A stretch of DNA of 64,000 nt, from contig CAKMRJ010003334.1 in assembly GCA_928212115.1 (NCBI GenBank), positions 16,579,862 through 16,643,861 of the forward strand. The letters run 5' to 3'. The notes beneath the pieces were generated by a model. That model did not search any database. It saw only the letters and a list, made by a program, of their open reading frames with translations, and was not told where the DNA came from. This document shows positions 58,652-64,000 of this stretch, piece by piece. The position numbers and the translations under genes were made by a program. The number at the start of each line of letters is the position of its first letter. Positions within the stretch are counted from its first letter, which is position 1. The DNA is from Lactuca virosa. Its lineage: Eukaryota > Streptophyta > Magnoliopsida > Asterales > Asteraceae.

Positions 58652-60302
58652 CATATCTTAACATATAATCCAAGTAATAAGTGTATCATTCGCATACAAC
58701 TTTCAGAAAATATTTAATAGTTCAATTAATATTTGTATTAAATCATGTTCATGAAATGGACTATGCACTCACTTGATAAAATGAGCGATTGACGATTTCG
58801 GCAGTGCTTCGCCTCGCACTTCCAAAGAGACCTAGCCGTATAAAGCACTAATTTTTAGTCTAGTTTCATAATCCTAACGACTATAATAATTATAGTCTAG
58901 ATACCTCAATAGTACTAATGTCAACATCAAGATCTATCAAGTAAGGAATAACCATGTATGATCATATCGGAGGTAAGTTATGTTTGGTATACCTAGTGTA
59001 CTGTTTGGAAATCTCACTTCAAACACTTCACTAAATCCAGCCTAGACATCACTCTCGTAAGTATATCAATCAGTATAATAACTTGGAATCTTTAAAAAAT
59101 CTTAATTATAGGTTCATAATAACGACTTATGACTATAATTAAAAGTTACATTTAAATACAATAAGTGTAGCTTAACTTACAAAGTAATTAAGCAAAAACC
59201 GGGAATTACGCGGGCTGAACTCTGACCCGAGAGCTTCTATTCACCGGCTATCTGAAACCGCAAGGCTCCGTCGATGGTGTTGGGAACTCGAGAGTAAAGG
59301 GGACTGAGGGTGGAAAGTGTTCCAAAAAGAATATGAGAGAATGGTGTGAGGAGAGAGCTAATTTTTGAATGTTTATATAGGCTAAATTGGAGGGCGCGTC
59401 ACACATAGATAAGGTGTGTTTCGCGCATCTAGCCGGAAGAGGGTGACATGTCGCTTTCTGCATGGTGCCACGTGTCGCAGTCTGGGTGGTGTGGCAGTAC
59501 GTGCGGCGCACTCTGTCGTTGCGCGCGAACGCGCACAAAGAATTTCTTATTCTAAGAAAATTCGTATTTTCTTCATACGATCTCCGTTTTCGACGAGTTT
59601 TATATCCATACGTAGCTATGGACGATATCTACAACTTTCATTTAGACTCCGTTGATTAATTTTGAATTTATTTTTAAAGTTATATTTTTAACAGGCTTAG
59701 ACTGTTAAAGTCCGTTAAAAATTCATAACTTTCTCGTCCGACGTCCGTTCTCGATTGTCTTTATATTGTCGGGTTTCTCTTAACGAGATCTCTGATTCTC
59801 GTTTAGATTGTTTCGGCTAACAATCAACCGATATAAAAGCCGATACCAGTGTTGCACATTGTTACATTGGAACTTAGAAAAATCATAACTTCCTCTTACG
59901 AAGTCAGATTTGGACGTTCTCTATATACACACGCTCGGTTTAGCGACTACTACGACTTCCGTTTAGGTTATTTAGGCTAATAAGCAACTTATATCCATTT
60001 TACTATTTACAATATATTGCCTGATCGTGAAACATTGGAAGTCTATAACTTCTGCATACGAGATCGAACCTGAGTGTGTTTTATATGTACGAGATTCAAA
60101 TAACAACTATAACATTTTTCGTCAGCATTATTTGTCCTAAATAATCTTCTATCGAGATTTCCATTTCATAGTTTATCGATAAATTAATAAAATGACTTTA
60201 TAATACGTAGTCTGCAACGCGCACGACTAATGAGATTCCTAATTGAGGATTTAAATTATGATTATTGTTTATTTTGTCTAGCCCACAGATGTGGGCGTTA
60301 CA
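57516..60302 (-). mobile_element. Solo LTR, 2,787 bp, with perfect 5-bp target duplication
   Basis: Begins (minus strand) TGTAACGCCCACATC and ends GGATGTCACA, flanked by ACTAG on both sides (57511-57515 and 60303-60307). There is no internal region, so it is the product of recombination between two LTRs. A TATA box (GCCTATATAAAC) lies at 59371-59382 and a G-box (CACGTG) at 59469-59474, upstream of the TATA on the minus strand. A TA microsatellite at about 58586-58648 is internal. Its body matches the LTR that starts at 60526 in the opposite orientation. Confidence 0.93.
58586..58648 (+). repeat. (TA)n microsatellite in the solo LTR
   Basis: Perfect TA run of about 60 bases. The same position of the opposite LTR copy (63966 onward) also holds a TA run, so the tract predates the two insertions. 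Confidence 0.95.
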
Positions 60303-60325
60303 ACTAGTTTGTTGAATCCTAGCTC

Positions 60326-60525
60326 ACTGTACGTCCCAAATTCCAGAATAAAATTTTTTCATTTTTAAAATAGAATAAACACTCATTTTTATGAAATTAC
60401 ATTAACTCAAACCATTTGTTCAAAACCATAATTCAAAATTAGAGTTATAAGGAAAACATTGAGAAATATCAAATCATAAAATCGTTGACGTGCGTGTGTA
60501 TAGTCCCGCCTTCGCAATCCGATAA
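60326..60525 (-). mobile_element. LTR end fragment
   Basis: The minus-strand 3' end reads GGAATTTGGGACGTACA, the decayed end of an LTR of the TTACA-ending families, running rightward until cut by the LTR start at 60526. Confidence 0.45.
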
Positions 60526-61801
60526 TGTAACGCCCGCATCTTCGGGCTAGGAAAAATAAACAATAAATCATAATTTAAATCCTCAATTAGGAATCTCATT
60601 AGCCGTGCGTGTTGCAGACTACGTATTATAAAGTCATTTAGTAATTTATCGATAAACTATGAAATGGAAATCTTGATAGAAGATTATCTAGGACAAATAA
60701 TCTTGACAGAAAATGTTCGAGTTGTGATATGAATCCCATACATATAAAACACACTCAAATCTGACTTCGTGTGAAGAACTCATGGACTTCCGAAGTTTTC
60801 ACGATCAGTCAGTGTATCGTAAATACTGAATTGGAGATAGGTTACTTATCAGCCTAAGTAACCTAAACGAAAGTCGTAACAGTCATTAAACTGAGAGCAT
60901 GCATATAGAGAACGTCCAAACGTGACTTTGTAAGAGGAAGTTATGATTTTCTAAGTTCAAACGTAACAATGTGCAACACTGATATCGACTTCTAGATCAG
61001 TTGATTGTTATCCAAAACAACCTAAACGAGAATCGAAGATCTCGTTAATAGAAACCCAACAATATAAAGACAGTCGAGAACGGACGCCGGACGAGAGGAT
61101 TATGAATTTTTAACGGACTATAATAGTCTAAGCCTACTAAAAATATAACTTTAAAATTAAATTCAAAGTTAGTCGACGGAGTCTAAATGAAATTTGTATC
61201 TTGATAGCTACGTGTGGATATTAAACTCATCAAAAACGGAACTCGTATGAAGAAGATATGACTTTCTTAGAATCAGAAATTCTTCGTGCGCGCTCACGCA
61301 CAACGACAGAGTGTGCTGTGCACACTGCCACACCACCCATAATATGACACTTGGCACCATGCAGAAAGCGACACGTCACCCTCTTTCGACCAGATGCGTG
61401 GCGCGCACCATATCTATACGCGACGCACACTCCAATTTAGCCTATATAAACCTTCGAAAATCAACTCATTCCTCATCCCCACTCCACTTGAATCCTCTAG
61501 AGCTCTTTCCACCCCTTAGTCCCTTTTAATCCCGAGTTTCTGGCCCCTTTGGCAAAGACCTGCGGTGTCAGATAGCCGGTGAATAGAAACTTCCGGGTCA
61601 GAGTTTTGCCGCATAATTCCCGGTTTTCACTAGATTACTCTATAAGTTAAGATACACTTATTCTATTATAGTGTAACTATTAATTATAGTCATAATTCGT
61701 TATTATGAACCTATAATTAAGATTTGTCAGTGATTCCAAGTCATTATATTGATTGATCTACTTACGGGGGTGATGTCTAGGCTGGATTTAGTGAGGTGTT
61801 T
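60526..61801 (+). mobile_element. LTR, first part, split by a nested solo LTR
   Basis: Starts TGTAACGCCCGCATC and is an inverted copy of the LTR at 57516-60302. It carries CCTATATAAACC (TATA) at 61441-61452; the G-box of the other copy is changed here to CACTTG. At 61801 it is interrupted by another solo LTR and resumes at 63680, running off the window at 64000. Whether it is a solo LTR or the start of a complete element cannot be seen. Confidence 0.85.
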
Positions 61802-63674
61802 TGTAACATCCCGATTTCCATGTATGAGATTTATTCCATTTATGTATGGTTTTTCTTTGGAACACGGCGTGGTGAAGCCTCACCACGGCGTGTTGAGGAA
61901 CTTCTGGGCCGCGTGTTTTTATGGACCAACACGGCGTGTTGGTGGGTAAAACACGGCGTGTTGGCAGCTAGTTGAGAAAACCATAATTTTTAGGGTTTTG
62001 CACCCTATATAATCTCCTTAAGTCCCAAGGGATGGTCTTTTATCAGCCTCCAATTCCCCATATCGACCCTTGAGAACCCTAATCATCTTTCCCTCTCATT
62101 TGTGATCTAGTGTGGTGTTTTTGGAGCCAAAGAAGAAAGAAGTTGGAAGAATGAAGCAAGGATCCAGCAAGCAAGCCCACATCTTTCAGTTCGTTATTCT
62201 TCTGGACCTTTGTAAGTGTCCAAGATCCGATTTTTATTCCACTATGTTTCTAGATCTTGAGTTTTGTCCCTTTTACTTGTTGCTCTTGAGTATGGGAATG
62301 GTTGGATCTCATAAAGTTAGCAACTTTATGAATCTCTGGGTTTAGGTGACCTTGTAGAGTCTTGGATCTGACCTATAGTCGAGTTTTGATGCCATGCATG
62401 GAGAGTAGGTCGTAAATACCCATTTCGACCTATTTTGGGTTCAATACATGCATTGGACATGCATGTCTATAAAGCACCGACCTTTGGGATGGTTTTAGTG
62501 CTAGAATCTCTTCTGGAAAGGATGGGTTTCAAACATCAAGGATTTAGTGCTTATTGGTTAAGCCCTTGAATCTTCAAGCCTTGTGGTTGGGTTTTTGGAC
62601 CCTTGTAGTAATTCCAATGGATAAAGTTGGAAACTTTATCCTTCTTGATAGCATTTGCTTTTACATTTGAGCCTTGGAGTCTCTGGAATCGAAAGAAACA
62701 GCTGAATGTAGTAAGCTGCTAGAACCCGGGCAAACACAGAGTGTTTGCAAGCCAACACGGCGTGTTGGATGGGGTTTTCCCGGCCGTTTGAATGCTAACG
62801 AAAAATGGCGTGTTTGCTAGTAAACACGGCGTATTGAGTCAACATGGATTGTTAACCTTGACCGTTGACTTTTACTTTAACCAAGTTTGACCTTGAGGGT
62901 ATTTTGGGTATTTTAGGATTCTGATGGAAATTGGCCATTTAATGGAATTAGGTATCATGTAGAGAGCTGAGATTCAGAGTTGAGCCTCATCAGTTCTACT
63001 CAGTTGGGAGGTGAGTTTTCCGCACTATACTTATGGGTCGAAGGCACCAATGCCGACCCTTTGGATTGTTATCCTGGTATATAGGATAATGCTATTATTA
63101 GTAATCTGTTAGATCTGTATGACTGTCTGTACATGCTAGCTAGTGTTTGATATGATATATGTTGATATGTGATGGTGGGTGGGTTGAGGCGGTCCTGCTT
63201 TGTGCTGAAGGCCAACAGACCCAGGGCGTCCCGGGTAGACTGAAGGCTAGTGGGGCGTACCAATCAGGCCAAAGGCCCAGAGAACGTTCCAGATAGGCTG
63301 AAGGCCCGGTGTGGCGTACCAGTCATACTGAAGGTTCTATGAGCGTACCAGATAGACTGCAGACCGGCATGACATTCCAGTCAAACTGAAGGCTCTGCAT
63401 GTATGTTGTTTATGATTATTATTCTGGTTTTGTATTGGGTTGGTATTTTAGGGAAACTCACTAAGCTTTGGGATTACAGTTTTGATTATGTTTCAGGTAC
63501 CTCAGATGATCACGGGAAGGAAAAGGCGTGATCGTACACCTTCTCATGTTTTGTTTTATGATCTTTGGGAAAACTCTGATAATAAACATGTTTTGAAAAC
63601 TATTATGTAAACAATGGTGTTTTGTGAAGTTGTTTTAAAAGTTTGAAATTTTCATGAAATTTATGGGTGTTACA
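61802..63674 (+). mobile_element. Solo LTR, 1,873 bp, nested, with perfect 5-bp target duplication
   Basis: Begins TGTAACATCCCGATTTCC and ends TTATGGGTGTTACA, flanked by TGTTT (61797-61801 and 63675-63679). It contains repeated CACGGCGTGTT motifs (about 61865-61960 and 62755-62835), GTGAGT at 63011, a minisatellite at 63200-63390, AACTCACTAAGC at 63455-63466 and an acceptor-like TTTCAG at 63491-63496. Removing it rejoins the surrounding LTR, whose order matches the other copy. Confidence 0.95.
63200..63390 (+). repeat. Minisatellite inside the solo LTR
   Basis: Diverged repeats of about 30-38 bases combining GGCGTACCAGT/GCGTACCAGAT with ACTGAAGGC/GCTGAAGGCC. Counterpart of the array at 20355-20585. 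Confidence 0.75.
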
Positions 63675-63679
63675 TGTTT

Positions 63680-63961
63680 TTAGTGAGATTTCCAAATAGT
63701 ATACTCTGTATACCAAACAGACTCTACCTCCGATATGATCCTACCTGGTTATTCCTTACTTGATAGATCTTAATGTAGACATTAGGATTATTGAAGAATC
63801 TAGGCTACAATAGTCGCCAGGATTATGAAACTCAACTAAGGCTTAGTGCTTTATACGTCTAGGTCCCTTTCATGAACACGATTTAATACAAGTATTAATT
63901 GAAGTATTAAATATTTGTTGGAAGTCGTACGTGAATTATATGCTTATTACCTGGATTATAT

Positions 63962-64000
<39 letters not shown>
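63680..64000 (+). mobile_element. LTR, second part, continues beyond the window
   Basis: Continues the LTR begun at 60526: the sequence matches, in reverse, about 58650-59010 of the opposite solo LTR. It ends in a TA run at 63966-64000, where the window stops. Confidence 0.85.

Overview
The window is plant nuclear DNA. The evidence is AT-rich intergenic sequence, multi-exon genes with GT/AG introns, two plant-specific NAC transcription factors, a thioredoxin-regulated chloroplast NADP-malate dehydrogenase, and dense nested LTR retrotransposons. A eudicot is certain. The LTR styles, including repeated ACTCGCCGAGT-type motifs, make me suspect an Asteraceae such as lettuce, but that is inference.

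Layout. 1-5.2 kb: the 3' part of a decayed chromodomain Ty3/gypsy element and its 3' LTR. 5.8-7.0 kb: a long-TIR Mutator-like element. 7.4 to about 10.1 kb: a Helitron on the minus strand carrying broken pieces of host genes (a kinesin-14, a PTEN2-like phosphatase, and a third unidentified piece). 11.4-14.3 kb: an intact 14-exon NADP-malate dehydrogenase gene (+). 14.5-22.2 kb: intergenic, with a CACTA end, a Helitron 3' end, a long fold-back, an LTR fragment and a 142-bp mini element. 22.3-23.5 kb: an intact F-box gene (-). 24-33.6 kb: repeat-rich, with MITEs, a copia gag remnant, two long-TIR elements and microsatellites. 34.0-36.1 kb: a membrane-tethered NAC gene (-). 36.5-38 kb: two small inverted-repeat elements. 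38.1-46.0 kb: a young, full-length copia retrotransposon (-) with one open gag-pol frame. 48.0-50.1 kb: a second, soluble NAC gene (-). 51.9-53.7 kb: three small TIR elements and a short tandem duplication. 55-64 kb: LTRs stacked inside one another, including two solo LTRs with perfect 5-bp target duplications.

Four host genes look functional. The malate dehydrogenase keeps both regulatory cysteine pairs. The F-box protein has an F-box and a C-terminal substrate-recognition region. The two NAC genes lie head-to-tail, share the first two intron positions and phases, and resemble Arabidopsis NAC050/052 and NAC053/078; they are now separated by the copia insertion. No rRNA, tRNA or CRISPR feature was seen.

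Most notable: the Helitron with captured gene pieces; the NAC pair, which may preserve an ancient gene neighbourhood; an intron-like motif set (GTGAGT, ACTCACTAAGC, acceptor-like CAG) repeated in several LTR families; and a reconstructable series of insertions into a 45-bp tandem repeat.
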